Assembly (NCBI GenBank): GCA_964466195.1
Contig: CAYXMQ010000011.1
Coordinates: forward strand, 46,433 to 110,432
Reading direction: 5' to 3'
From: PFJX01 sp964466195
Lineage (GTDB): Bacteria > Pseudomonadota > Gammaproteobacteria > Burkholderiales > Thiobacillaceae
Length of the DNA stretch: 64,000 bases
Under the pieces are notes generated by a model that had not been told where the DNA came from, made no database searches, and saw nothing but the letters and a program-made list of their open reading frames with translations. The position numbers and the translations under genes were made by a program. Positions 40,768 to 49,533 of the stretch are shown here, piece after piece. How positions within the stretch are numbered: position 1 is the first letter of the stretch; the number at the start of each line of letters is the position of its first letter.

Positions 40768-41400
40768 TTAGGCCTTGGCTGCCTTGCGTTGGGCTTCGAG
40801 CTCTTTGGCCTTGGCCAACATGGCGTGGATGCCTTTGAGGTCCTTGCATTTGTGACCGCCGCCGATGGCTTCCATCGGATTTAGACGACCGGACTTGACC
40901 AGACCCAAAGCCACGCTCTGCATTTCCATCGCCTTCTTGATGCCGGCGCCGATGCCGTCCTTGAAGTACAGCGACTGCGTCAGCTTGACTTCGTTGACGC
41001 GGCCGTACTTGGTGCAGTTGTCCCAGAACGTCTTGGAAAGATGCTGCGTCGGCTGATTTTTCGGCGCGCGGCCGATCCGGTAGGCGTACTCGGCGATACC
41101 GTGCATGACGTGGGTGACCGGCACCTTGCGCGGGCAGCGCACATAGCAGTTGTAGCAGGAGGTGCACATCCACATCGAGTTGGACGCGAGCACTTCATCG
41201 CGCTTGCCGGCACGTATCATCATGAAGATTTCCTGCGGCGGGTGATCCCAGCCGGCCTGGAAATTGGTCGGGCAGGAGCCGGAACAGAGGCCGCACTGCA
41301 TGCACATCTTGACCCACTCACCCATCTCGGCCTGCTCTTCAATTTCCTTCAGGAAATTGTTCTTGTAGCGCTCGGCCATCTGTTGATTGATATCACTCAT
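40768..41400 (-). CDS. hdrC: HdrC-like 4Fe-4S ferredoxin subunit, Qmo-associated
   Basis: 210 residues. Two ferredoxin motifs CMQCGLCSGSCP and CTSCYNCYVRCP (C-x2-C-x2-C-x3-CP) should hold two cubane clusters that pass electrons between the HdrA-like flavoproteins and HdrB. The rest is helical. There are no membrane helices, unlike QmoC or DsrM, so the complex would be soluble or peripheral. It lies 10 bases after qmoB. Confidence 0.92.
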   Translation of the reverse strand: MSDINQQMAERYKNNFLKEIEEQAEMGEWVKMCMQCGLCSGSCPTNFQAGWDHPPQEIFMMIRAGKRDEVLASNSMWMCTSCYNCYVRCPRKVPVTHVMHGIAEYAYRIGRAPKNQPTQHLSKTFWDNCTKYGRVNEVKLTQSLYFKDGIGAGIKKAMEMQSVALGLVKSGRLNPMEAIGGGHKCKDLKGIHAMLAKAKELEAQRKAAKA

Positions 41401-41410
41401 GGTCGATCTC

Positions 41411-43675
41411 CTAGAAGCCCTTGAACGGTGACGGGGGGAAGGACTTGATCAAGGCGGCATACTCATTGATCTTCTGCGGCAACGTCGCCATGTCGGTGAT
41501 GGCGACTTCAATATCCTTGACCCGATCGGTTTCCAGATTCATACCCTTGAGCGTGTCACCGACCTTGGACAGACGGTAACGGCCCAGCTCGGAGCCCTTG
41601 ACGAAGTGGCACTGGTAATCCTCGCCGTGCTTGCAGCCCATCAGCATGACGCCGTCGTAGCCGCCGTTGAGCGCATCGGTGATCCAGATGGTATTGACTG
41701 AACCCAGACAACGCACCGGGATGACGCGAACATAAGGATCGTAGTCATGGCGATTCATGCCGGCCATATCCAAGGCCGGATAGGCGTCGTTCTCACAGGC
41801 CAGAATCAGGATGCGCGGCTTTTCGGAGAACTCGTCCGGCACGTCGACGGCCTTGATCTGCGCGCCGACGGTGTTGACCGAGTAGTTCTCGAACGAAATC
41901 ACGCGTACCGGGCAGGCGCCCATGCAGGTGCCGCAACGGCGGCAACGCGATTCGTTGAATAGCGGGAAGCGCTTTTCATCTTCGTCAATCGCACCGAACG
42001 GACATTCCACCGTGCAACGCTTGCACTGGGTACAGCCTTCCAGGCGGACCGTGGGGAACGACAGATCGCCGGCGCGCGGGTGCGCCGCCTTGCCGAGACC
42101 GGCGTTCTCCATGGCCTGGATCGCCTTCATGGCGGCGCCGGTGGCATCTTCCTGCGCTTGCAGAATGTCCATCGGACGACGCACCGGGCCGGCGGTGTAG
42201 ATGCCGGTGCGACGGGTTTCGTAAGGGAAGCAGATGAAATGCGAGTCGGTGAAGCCATGCTTGAACTGCGGGATATCCGGGCCCTGACGATAGGTCAGGT
42301 TGAGGATCGACTCGGGCGCGATGGTCGCCACCACGCCGCCTGCATTCTCTGCACCGGCTTCGCCTTCCGCCTCTTCCGCAGCGGGGGCGGCCACGGCGTC
42401 GATATTGACGCCGGAATTGGGCACCGAGCCGGTGGCCAGCACCACCAGATCCGCCTGGGCTTCGGTGTCCTCGTTCAGGATCAGATCCTTGAACTTGACC
42501 GTGCAGCTGTTGCCATTCGGGGTGACTTGCGACACCACGCCTTTGGAGAAGATCACGCCCTTGTTCTGGGCGGCGCGATAGAAGTCCTCGCCGTTGCCCG
42601 GGGTGCGCAAATCGGTGAACAGCACGACGGTATCGATATCCGGATTGCTGTCCTTGAAGTACATGGCCTGCTTGATGCTGGTGTTGCAGCAATAGCCGGA
42701 GCAGTACTGCAGATGCGTGCCGCTGGCGTCGCGCTGGCCGGCGCATTGCACGAAGACCACGGATTTGACCGGCTGGCCGTCGCTGGGCCGGGTGATCGGG
42801 CGGCCGGCGGCAGCGGCGGCTTTCGCCAAGGCTTCCAGGCCAGCCTGGTCGACTACATTGGGGGTCTTGCCGTAAGCGAACTCAGGCAGCTTGTTGGCGT
42901 CGTACAGCGTGAAGCCGGTGGCCTGGATGATGGCGCCGATGTCTTCCTGCGCGATGGCGCCGGATTCAATCGCGATCTCGACCTTGAAGCGCCCCGGCGC
43001 GCCATCGGTCTTGGCAATGGTGGCGTTCAGGTAGACCTTGATATTGGAATCGGCTTCGATACGGGCGGCCATATCAGCGACGCCGTTGTCTTCCGGCGCC
43101 TTGTAGGGCTCACGGGTCGGCACGCGCTTGTGCAGCTTGGCGGCCCACCCGCCCAACGCGGCAGTCTTCTCCACCAGGACCACCTTGTAGCCGGCCTTGG
43201 ATGATTCCAGCGCCGCGGTCATGCCGGACATGCCGCCACCAACCACGAGCAGCGTCTTCACGGCGCCGGTCTTCTGGTTGCCCGGCGGCACCGTCATCGC
43301 TTTGACTTCGGCGCAAGCCATGCGCACGTAGTCTTCCGCCATTTCCTGCGTGGTCTCGCGCGCGTCTTCAGTATCGGGACGAATCCAGATCACGCCTTCC
43401 CGCAGATTGCCGCGTGACAGCGCGATGGTCGGGAAGTTGAACGCTTCGGTCTTGGCGCGGCGCGAGCAGGCGCACAGGGCCGCGTGCGTCACGCCATCGT
43501 TCTCGATGTCGTTTTTGATCATCGCCACGCCCTCGGCAGAACAGAGGAAGTCGTGTTCGCGCACGAGATTCATCTTGCCGGATTTGGTGGCGGCCTTGAC
43601 CAGGGCGGCGGTATCGAGACGGGTCCCGATCTCGCACCCCTTGCAGATATAAGCAGCAGTTTTCGTTTCAGCCAT
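41411..43675 (-). CDS. qmoB: QmoB-type HdrA flavoprotein with MvhD-like domain
   Basis: 754 residues. Residues 1-125 form a Cys-containing N-terminal domain (C11-x2-C14, C45, C68-x-C70). An FAD-binding fold follows (GGGMSG at 146-151, ILGG-type AALGGWA). Two ferredoxin motifs are CTQCKRCTVECP and CRRCGTCMGACP. The C-terminal part (after about 620) resembles MvhD/FrhD: ILACENDAYPA, IPVRCLGSV, LMGCKHGEDYQC. This order matches QmoB of sulfate reducers and sulfur oxidisers. An alanine/glutamate-rich linker (about 430-450) is unusual. Starts 4 bases after qmoA. Confidence 0.93.
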   Translation of the reverse strand: MAETKTAAYICKGCEIGTRLDTAALVKAATKSGKMNLVREHDFLCSAEGVAMIKNDIENDGVTHAALCACSRRAKTEAFNFPTIALSRGNLREGVIWIRPDTEDARETTQEMAEDYVRMACAEVKAMTVPPGNQKTGAVKTLLVVGGGMSGMTAALESSKAGYKVVLVEKTAALGGWAAKLHKRVPTREPYKAPEDNGVADMAARIEADSNIKVYLNATIAKTDGAPGRFKVEIAIESGAIAQEDIGAIIQATGFTLYDANKLPEFAYGKTPNVVDQAGLEALAKAAAAAGRPITRPSDGQPVKSVVFVQCAGQRDASGTHLQYCSGYCCNTSIKQAMYFKDSNPDIDTVVLFTDLRTPGNGEDFYRAAQNKGVIFSKGVVSQVTPNGNSCTVKFKDLILNEDTEAQADLVVLATGSVPNSGVNIDAVAAPAAEEAEGEAGAENAGGVVATIAPESILNLTYRQGPDIPQFKHGFTDSHFICFPYETRRTGIYTAGPVRRPMDILQAQEDATGAAMKAIQAMENAGLGKAAHPRAGDLSFPTVRLEGCTQCKRCTVECPFGAIDEDEKRFPLFNESRCRRCGTCMGACPVRVISFENYSVNTVGAQIKAVDVPDEFSEKPRILILACENDAYPALDMAGMNRHDYDPYVRVIPVRCLGSVNTIWITDALNGGYDGVMLMGCKHGEDYQCHFVKGSELGRYRLSKVGDTLKGMNLETDRVKDIEVAITDMATLPQKINEYAALIKSFPPSPFKGF

Positions 43676-43679
43676 GTTC

Positions 43680-44963
43680 TCAAGCCTCCGCGCGGGCGAC
43701 TTTGTTGACGACCTGGATGGCCCGCAGTGCAGCAGCAGTGGCGCTTTGCACGGCGCGATTCACATCCAGCGCGTTGGTGGCGCAACCGGCGCCGAAGATG
43801 CCGGCGTTGGCCGGATCCGCCATGATGAAGCCGGAGGAATCGGACATCACTTCGGCGGGAATATCGATGCCTTTGACGGACGGCTCCATGCCCAGGGCCA
43901 GCACGACCAGGTCATGCGCGGTCGCGTAACGCTTGTAGCCTTCAACGTTGACGCCGTTGCAGACCGGATTGCCTTCCTTGTCTTCGGTGATGCGCGCCAC
44001 CTTGGACTTGACGAAATTCACGTTCGGATTGGCCTTGACCTTCTGGTAAAAGTCTTCAAAACGGTCGATCGCGCGGATGTCGATGTAATAGATGGTCGAT
44101 TTGCCGGCGTCGCCAAAGGCTTCCTGGACATAGTGCGTCTGCTTCAGCGAACCCATGCAGCAGAAACGCGAACAGTGGCGCAGATGGTTCTCGTCGCGCG
44201 ACCCGGCGCATTGGATGAAGGCGACATTCTTGGCTTCCTTGCCATCCGACGGGCGCAAAATTTTGCCGCCGGTGGGCCCTTGCGGATCGGCCAGACGCTC
44301 GAACTCGACGTTGGAAATCACATTGGGGAAACGGCCATAGCCGTAATAGACGATCTTGCTCGCATCGTACGGTTGCCAACCGGTGGCCCAAACGATAGCG
44401 CCGGCATTCAACGTGACGGTCTCTTCCTGCATGCCCAGATCGACGGCGTCATATTTGCAGGCCGACTTGGCGGCTTCGCCATCCGCCGTGCCGACGATGG
44501 ACGCATCGATCACATAACGCTGCGGGTAAGCCATGCTGGACGGCAAATAGGCCGCCTTGATCTTGCCCAGGTTGTAGTTGAACGCGTCGTCGATTTCGGA
44601 CTTCACCGCCTTGCCGCATTCGCCACAAGCCGTACAGTTGTCGTTGACGTAACGCGGCTTCAACTTGACCGAGATGTTGTATGCGCCCTTGTCACCGGTG
44701 ATGCCGGTTACCTCGGCCATGGTCAGCACTTGAATGCGAGGATTGGCCTTGAGCCGGCGCAGGTTGATTTCCAGGCCGCAGGTGGGATGGCACATTTTGG
44801 GGAAGTACCGATAGAGCTGAACGGTACGACCGCCCAGGTACGGGTTCTTCTCCACCAGCACGACTTGCTTTCCGGTTTCAGCCGCTTCAAGCGCCGCTGT
44901 CATGCCGGAAATGCCGCCGCCCACGACCAGGATGGTCTGGTTGGTCGCCACTACTGACGTCAT
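43680..44963 (-). CDS. qmoA: QmoA-type HdrA flavoprotein
   Basis: 427 residues, a short HdrA. FAD fold at the N-terminus (VVGGGISGMTAALEAAE, YLGGRT), then KMCHPTCGLEINLRR and NDNCTACGECGKAV with conserved cysteines, FIQCAGSRD, HCSRFCCMGSLKQ, and the final FAD block GIFGAGCAT. It lacks the extra ferredoxin and MvhD parts of QmoB. In known systems QmoA-QmoB bind AprAB and pass electrons to or from quinone. First gene of the operon; the 213 bases upstream to valS hold no gene and only a 6-base stem (45153-45170). Confidence 0.93.
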   Translation of the reverse strand: MTSVVATNQTILVVGGGISGMTAALEAAETGKQVVLVEKNPYLGGRTVQLYRYFPKMCHPTCGLEINLRRLKANPRIQVLTMAEVTGITGDKGAYNISVKLKPRYVNDNCTACGECGKAVKSEIDDAFNYNLGKIKAAYLPSSMAYPQRYVIDASIVGTADGEAAKSACKYDAVDLGMQEETVTLNAGAIVWATGWQPYDASKIVYYGYGRFPNVISNVEFERLADPQGPTGGKILRPSDGKEAKNVAFIQCAGSRDENHLRHCSRFCCMGSLKQTHYVQEAFGDAGKSTIYYIDIRAIDRFEDFYQKVKANPNVNFVKSKVARITEDKEGNPVCNGVNVEGYKRYATAHDLVVLALGMEPSVKGIDIPAEVMSDSSGFIMADPANAGIFGAGCATNALDVNRAVQSATAAALRAIQVVNKVARAEA

Positions 44964-45176
44964 TTATCGCCTCCGATGGGTGAAGACTTAAGAAATTCGG
45001 GACATTCGATCAGCGATAAAAGCACGCTGCAGCCCAATAAAATAGGCGCGAATGTTACCTGTAAAGACACCGCTGTCGCGATATCGGTTTAATCGAAAGT
45101 TCTTATGAACGAATAGACTGGGTAAATCCGTTGATCTTTCAAGGTTTTACTACCGGGCCGACTCGCCCGGCTTACT

Positions 45177-47945
45177 TCAACTCAGGCGCGCGCGTTGCTG
45201 TTGAACTTTTTCCAGCGTGGCGATGAAGTCGGCGAGCCGTTTTTGTTCCTGCTCGACCACCGCCGCGGGCGCCCGCTCAACAAAACTTGCATTGCCCAGT
45301 TTGCCGCGGGCCTTGCCGATCTCACCCGTCAGCCGGGCGATCTCCTTATCCAGGCGGCTGACTTCTGCCGCCTTGTCGACCTCGACGTGCAACATGATTC
45401 GCCACTCGCCGACGATGGCCACCGGGGCATCGCCTTCCGGCAACGTGTTTAACGCCTGCACCTCGGACAAACGGCAGAGGGTTTGCATGTACGGCGCAAA
45501 TACCGTGGCGCGTTCGATTTCACTGGCCGTATGCCCCTCGACATAAAGCGGTACTTTCACGGCGGGGGATAGATTCATTTCGCCGCGCAAGTTACGCGTC
45601 GCGTTGATCAGATCCTTCAGAGCGGCCATTTCGCCGAGTGCCGCCGAGTCGACCGCGTTCGGATCGGATTCCGGATAGGCCGCCAACATGATGCTGTCCG
45701 CTTTGGCCTGCGAACCGGCCAGGGGCGCCACCGCCTGCCATAGCTCTTCCGTGATGAACGGAATGACCGGATGCGCCAGACGCAGCAGCGTATCCAGCAC
45801 GCGCACCAAGGTGCGGCGGGTCGCGCGTTGCGACGCTTCGTTGCCATTGGCGATTTGAACCTTGGCCAGCTCCAGGTACCAATCGCAATATTCGTCCCAA
45901 ACGAATTCGTAGATGGCGCGGGCTGCCATGTCAAAACGGTACTGGTCGAAACCGGCGCGCACTTCGACTATGGCCTGATCCAGACGGCCCTGGAGCCAAC
46001 GATCGGCAAAGCTGAATTCCAATGGCAAGGCTTCGTCGAGTCCGGTGTCCTGGCCTTCGCAATTCATCAACACGAAGCGGCTGGCATTCCACAGCTTGTT
46101 GCAGAAATTGCGGTAGCCCTCGCAACGCGCCATGTCGAACTTGATGTCGCGGCCATGCGTTGCAAGACTGGCAAAAGTGAACCGCAACGCATCGGTACCG
46201 TAACTGGATATGCCGTCGACGAACTCCTTGCGGGTCGCCTTCTCGATGGATTGCGCCTGCTTGGGATTCATCAGACCAGACGTGCGCTTGGCGACCAGAT
46301 CATCGAGGCTGATACCGTCGATAAGATCGATCGGATCGAGCACGTTGCCTTTGGATTTGGACATCTTGTTGCCATGGGCGTCGCGCACCAAACCCGTGAC
46401 GTAGACGTACCGGAACGGGACCTTGCCGGTGAAGTGCAAGGACATCATGACCATGCGCGCGACCCAGAAAAAGATGATGTCAAAGCCTGTGACCAACACG
46501 GAGGTCGGCAGGTAATGCTTGAGCTCCCAAGTATTTTGCGGCCAGCCGAGTGTGGAAAACGGCCACAAGGCGGAAGAAAACCAGGTATCGAGCACGTCTT
46601 CGTCGCGAAAGATTTCCCGGCCCGCGGCCTGTTTACGGGCTTCAGCCTCATCGCGCGCGACATAGACGTTGCCGTCCTCGTCGTACCAGGCGGGTATGCG
46701 ATGCCCCCACCAGAGTTGCCGCGAGACACACCAGTCCTGGATATTTTCCAGCCATTGCCGATAGGTCGCCGTCCAGTTCTCCGGCACAAAACGCAACTCG
46801 CCGGTATCAACGGCCTGGAGCGCCTGCTTGGCCAAACCTTCCATGCTCATGAACCACTGGTCGGTCAACATTGGCTCAATCACCGCATGCGTACGATCAC
46901 CCCGCGGGATCATCAACTTGTGCGGCTTGGCGGAGACCAGCAAACCCTTCGCCTGCAGCTCATCAAGGATCTTCTGGCGCGCGACATAGCGATCCAGCCC
47001 CTGATATTCGCTCGGCCCTAAGTCATTGATCTTGGCATCCAGCGTCAACACGCTGATCGCGGCCAGCTTGTGGCGCTGACCGACCTGCCAGTCATTGAAG
47101 TCATGCGCTGGCGTAATCTTGACTACGCCGGTCCCGAAATCCTGATCAACGTATTCGTCTGCGATGATCGGAATCGTGCGCTCAGCGACCGGCAAGCGTA
47201 CGCTTTTGCCGATCAAATGCTGGTAACGCACATCATCCGGGTTGACTGCGACAGCCGTATCGCCCAGCAAGGTTTCGGGTCGGGTGGTTGCCACCGTCAA
47301 AAAACCGCTGCCATGGCCATGGCCATCCTCCAATGGATAATTGATTTCCCAGATGAAGCCATCTTCTTCGGTACTGACCACTTCCAGGTCGGAGACAGCG
47401 GTTTGCAACACCGGATCCCAGTTGACCAGACGCTTGCCGCGGTAAATCAAGCCCTCTTTATAGAGCCGCACGAAGACTTCGGTCACTGCCGTCGAAAGCC
47501 CCGCATCCATCGTGAAACGTTCGCGCGACCAATCCGGGGAAGTTCCGAGTCGACGCATTTGGCGGGTAATGGTTGAGCCCGAATGCTCCTTCCATTCCCA
47601 GACTTTCTCCAGGAATTTTTCCCGGCCCAAATCATGTCGACTGCACTTTTCTGCATCAAGCTGGCGCTCGACCACGATCTGAGTGGCGATGCCGGCGTGA
47701 TCCGTACCTGGCTGCCACAAGGTATTAAGTCCCCGCATACGGTGGTAGCGCGTCAACGCGTCCATAAGACCGTGCTGGAAGGCATGCCCCATATGCAGCG
47801 TGCCGGTCACATTCGGGGGGGGCAGCATAATGCAATAGAACGGCTTGTCCTCTTGCGTGCCCATGTTGAAATTGCCTGCGTCCTCCCAAATGGCATACCA
47901 ACGCTTCTCAATTTCGTGCGGCTCAAAGGATTTTGCGAGTTCCAT
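45177..47945 (-). CDS. valS: Valyl-tRNA synthetase
   Basis: Charges tRNA-Val. 922 residues; the HIGH signature is HMGH at 51-54 after PPPNVTGTL, KMSKS at 527-531, a CP1 editing domain between (TTRPETLLGD), and a C-terminal coiled-coil arm from about 850 (EVSRLDKEIARLTGEIGKARGKL). Length is normal. The gene lies after holC and a 132-aa gene but behind a terminator, so it needs its own promoter in the 113-base gap; no clear one was seen. Confidence 0.98.
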   Translation of the reverse strand: MELAKSFEPHEIEKRWYAIWEDAGNFNMGTQEDKPFYCIMLPPPNVTGTLHMGHAFQHGLMDALTRYHRMRGLNTLWQPGTDHAGIATQIVVERQLDAEKCSRHDLGREKFLEKVWEWKEHSGSTITRQMRRLGTSPDWSRERFTMDAGLSTAVTEVFVRLYKEGLIYRGKRLVNWDPVLQTAVSDLEVVSTEEDGFIWEINYPLEDGHGHGSGFLTVATTRPETLLGDTAVAVNPDDVRYQHLIGKSVRLPVAERTIPIIADEYVDQDFGTGVVKITPAHDFNDWQVGQRHKLAAISVLTLDAKINDLGPSEYQGLDRYVARQKILDELQAKGLLVSAKPHKLMIPRGDRTHAVIEPMLTDQWFMSMEGLAKQALQAVDTGELRFVPENWTATYRQWLENIQDWCVSRQLWWGHRIPAWYDEDGNVYVARDEAEARKQAAGREIFRDEDVLDTWFSSALWPFSTLGWPQNTWELKHYLPTSVLVTGFDIIFFWVARMVMMSLHFTGKVPFRYVYVTGLVRDAHGNKMSKSKGNVLDPIDLIDGISLDDLVAKRTSGLMNPKQAQSIEKATRKEFVDGISSYGTDALRFTFASLATHGRDIKFDMARCEGYRNFCNKLWNASRFVLMNCEGQDTGLDEALPLEFSFADRWLQGRLDQAIVEVRAGFDQYRFDMAARAIYEFVWDEYCDWYLELAKVQIANGNEASQRATRRTLVRVLDTLLRLAHPVIPFITEELWQAVAPLAGSQAKADSIMLAAYPESDPNAVDSAALGEMAALKDLINATRNLRGEMNLSPAVKVPLYVEGHTASEIERATVFAPYMQTLCRLSEVQALNTLPEGDAPVAIVGEWRIMLHVEVDKAAEVSRLDKEIARLTGEIGKARGKLGNASFVERAPAAVVEQEQKRLADFIATLEKVQQQRARLS

Positions 47946-47969
47946 GATGACTATGAATTTCGATAGGGT

Positions 47970-48009
47970 TTAAAACAAACAGACGCGGTGCGTTACCGCG
48001 CCGCGTCTG
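47970..48009 (-). terminator. Rho-independent terminator upstream of valS
   Basis: CAGACGCGG (47980-47988) pairs with CCGCGTCTG (48001-48009); on the minus strand TTTGTTTT follows. It ends transcription of holC and the 132-aa gene, or acts as an attenuator in the valS leader since it lies only 25 bases before the valS start. Confidence 0.8.
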
Positions 48010-48058
48010 CAGAAATGTAAAACTTAGCAGTAAAAGGGAGGAAAAGCGAAATAGGCGA

Positions 48059-48457
48059 TCATGATTGGCCACCATCTTTGTCGGCCAACTCTTCACGGAC
48101 GACACGCCTTATCAACTCTTCCAGACGAACCTGCTGAACGATGAACAACTCAGTAAGGCGTTGCTCTACAGCAGTATTCATGGAGTCGTCAGATGGCGGA
48201 CAAACATCTTTAGCTGCGGAATCAGCTGCCTGACGACGTTGACTGGCGCGGCGATCGGTAGCTCTGCGTTCGTTACCTGGCTGTGACGCTTTTCTACGCT
48301 CAGTCTCCTTCAAAGCAGGGCTCACTTCATGATCGATAACTTCGGTCAGCATTGGAAAATCGTCACCAGATTTGTTGCGCTGTGACAGTATTTCATTCCC
48401 CCGCCGCTCAAGCAGGGCGTCAATCTGAACAAAAATATCATGCGACTTATCGATCAT
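48059..48457 (-). CDS. Conserved 132-residue protein after holC
   Basis: Unknown function. Helical N-terminus (MIDKSHDIFVQIDALLERRG), a basic, low-complexity middle (about 53-78: many Arg in ERRATDRRASQRR), and a helical C-terminus (LTELFIVQQVRLEELIRRVVREEL). No signal peptide or membrane helix. It is translationally coupled to holC (ATGA). Small genes with this plan lie between holC and valS in some betaproteobacteria. Confidence 0.72.
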   Translation of the reverse strand: MIDKSHDIFVQIDALLERRGNEILSQRNKSGDDFPMLTEVIDHEVSPALKETERRKASQPGNERRATDRRASQRRQAADSAAKDVCPPSDDSMNTAVEQRLTELFIVQQVRLEELIRRVVREELADKDGGQS

Positions 48458-48879
48458 TGCACGCTTGATAAATCATGCTTGTCCAATGAATATCCGCGTT
48501 CCTGATAAAGACGGTAGCGAGAACGCGCAAATTCTCTATCGTGCGGATCAACAGTAACAATCTCCAAGACACGCGAAAAACGAGAAAACCATTCCGGAAT
48601 ATCCGTATCCAGATTAATCAGCACATCGGGCTGAGTAAGCATAGACGCTTCCCCGCCGATGAGAATTGGCGTCTTAGCAGCGAGTGGATGGTTACAGATG
48701 ACATGCGGCAAATATGACAACTGCACAGCGGTCCAGAGATAGGCGTCAAGCTCTCTTGCTCGGCCTGCATCGCGTGTGTATAGCAATATTCGACTGCTCG
48801 CCTGAAACGCCTTCACCGCAAGTTTCCTAGCCACTTCAGCCTTGTTAGGCGCATTGAAGTAGAAATCGATGCGTGTCAT
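48454..48879 (-). CDS. holC: DNA polymerase III chi subunit
   Basis: Chi joins the clamp loader to single-strand binding protein. 141 residues with the family start MTRIDFYFNAP, YLWTAVQLSYLPHVIC and GGEASMLTQPDVLINLD. It is often near pepA and valS; pepA is not here. The 247 bases upstream (48880-49126) hold only the ribosomal-operon terminator and AT-rich sequence with no gene. Confidence 0.93.
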   Translation of the reverse strand: MTRIDFYFNAPNKAEVARKLAVKAFQASSRILLYTRDAGRARELDAYLWTAVQLSYLPHVICNHPLAAKTPILIGGEASMLTQPDVLINLDTDIPEWFSRFSRVLEIVTVDPHDREFARSRYRLYQERGYSLDKHDLSSVQ

Positions 48880-49095
48880 CGTGAATTTAATGAGTCAGAT
48901 ACGTTGTAACGAACTAACTAACCTGCATGCGCTATGAATACCAAATAAACAAGAAAAACGGTGAAGTTGATGCCACGCAAAGTCAAGAGTTGCACTCGTA
49001 GATCAAGCCATTTGCATAGCCGCAAGGCAACAATGGTGTTTTAAATCAATAACATAGCGAAAACATAACGAACATCATGGCAGGAAATGATGTCG

Positions 49096-49120
49096 AAAAA
49101 AAAGCCGGCTGCTGCCGGCT
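49096..49120 (-). terminator. Rho-independent terminator of the ribosomal operon
   Basis: AGCCGGC (49103-49109) pairs with GCCGGCT (49114-49120) around a 4-base loop; on the minus strand an eight-T tract follows (49096-49103). It lies 7 bases after the rplQ stop. Confidence 0.93.
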
Positions 49121-49126
49121 CTTTTA

Positions 49127-49516
49127 TTACTCGGCTACAACTGCTGCCGGGCTATCCTCTGCGCGGTCGACCAATTCGACATAGGCCATCGGCGCATTGT
49201 CTCCTTGGCGAAAACCGAATTTAAGTATACGAAGATAGCCGCCAGGCCGTTGCATAAAGCGCGGTCCCAATTCATCAAACAACTTGACGACCATGTCTCG
49301 ATCACGCAGACGATCAAATGCAAGTCGACGGTTGGCCAAACTAGGTTTCTTGCCAAGCGTGATCAGCGGCTCTACGACTTTGCGCAATTCCTTTGCTTTA
49401 GGCAAAGTAGTTTTGATTGCTTCATGCTTAAGTAAAGCATTTGAAAGATTACGCAATAGGGCCTGGCGATGGCTGCTAGTACGGTTCAGTTTTCTGTGAG
49501 AAAGACGATGGCGCAT
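49127..49516 (-). CDS. rplQ: 50S ribosomal protein L17
   Basis: 129 residues starting MRHRLSHRKLNRTSSHR, the L17 signature, with LITLGKK and a C-terminal Ala/Glu tail. It is the last gene of the alpha operon, 17 bases after rpoA, and is followed by the operon terminator. Confidence 0.97.
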   Translation of the reverse strand: MRHRLSHRKLNRTSSHRQALLRNLSNALLKHEAIKTTLPKAKELRKVVEPLITLGKKPSLANRRLAFDRLRDRDMVVKLFDELGPRFMQRPGGYLRILKFGFRQGDNAPMAYVELVDRAEDSPAAVVAE

Positions 49517-49533
49517 TTTTTATTACCTCTGGT

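Noticed and set aside
44964..45176. Terminator for valS or promoter for qmoA
   Set aside because: A 6-base stem (45153-45170) has no T tract and the promoter-like hexamers have poor spacing, so neither was annotated.
48880..49095. tRNA or small RNA gene in the AT-rich gap
   Set aside because: No cloverleaf or conserved T-loop sequence could be found; only the rplQ terminator is supported.
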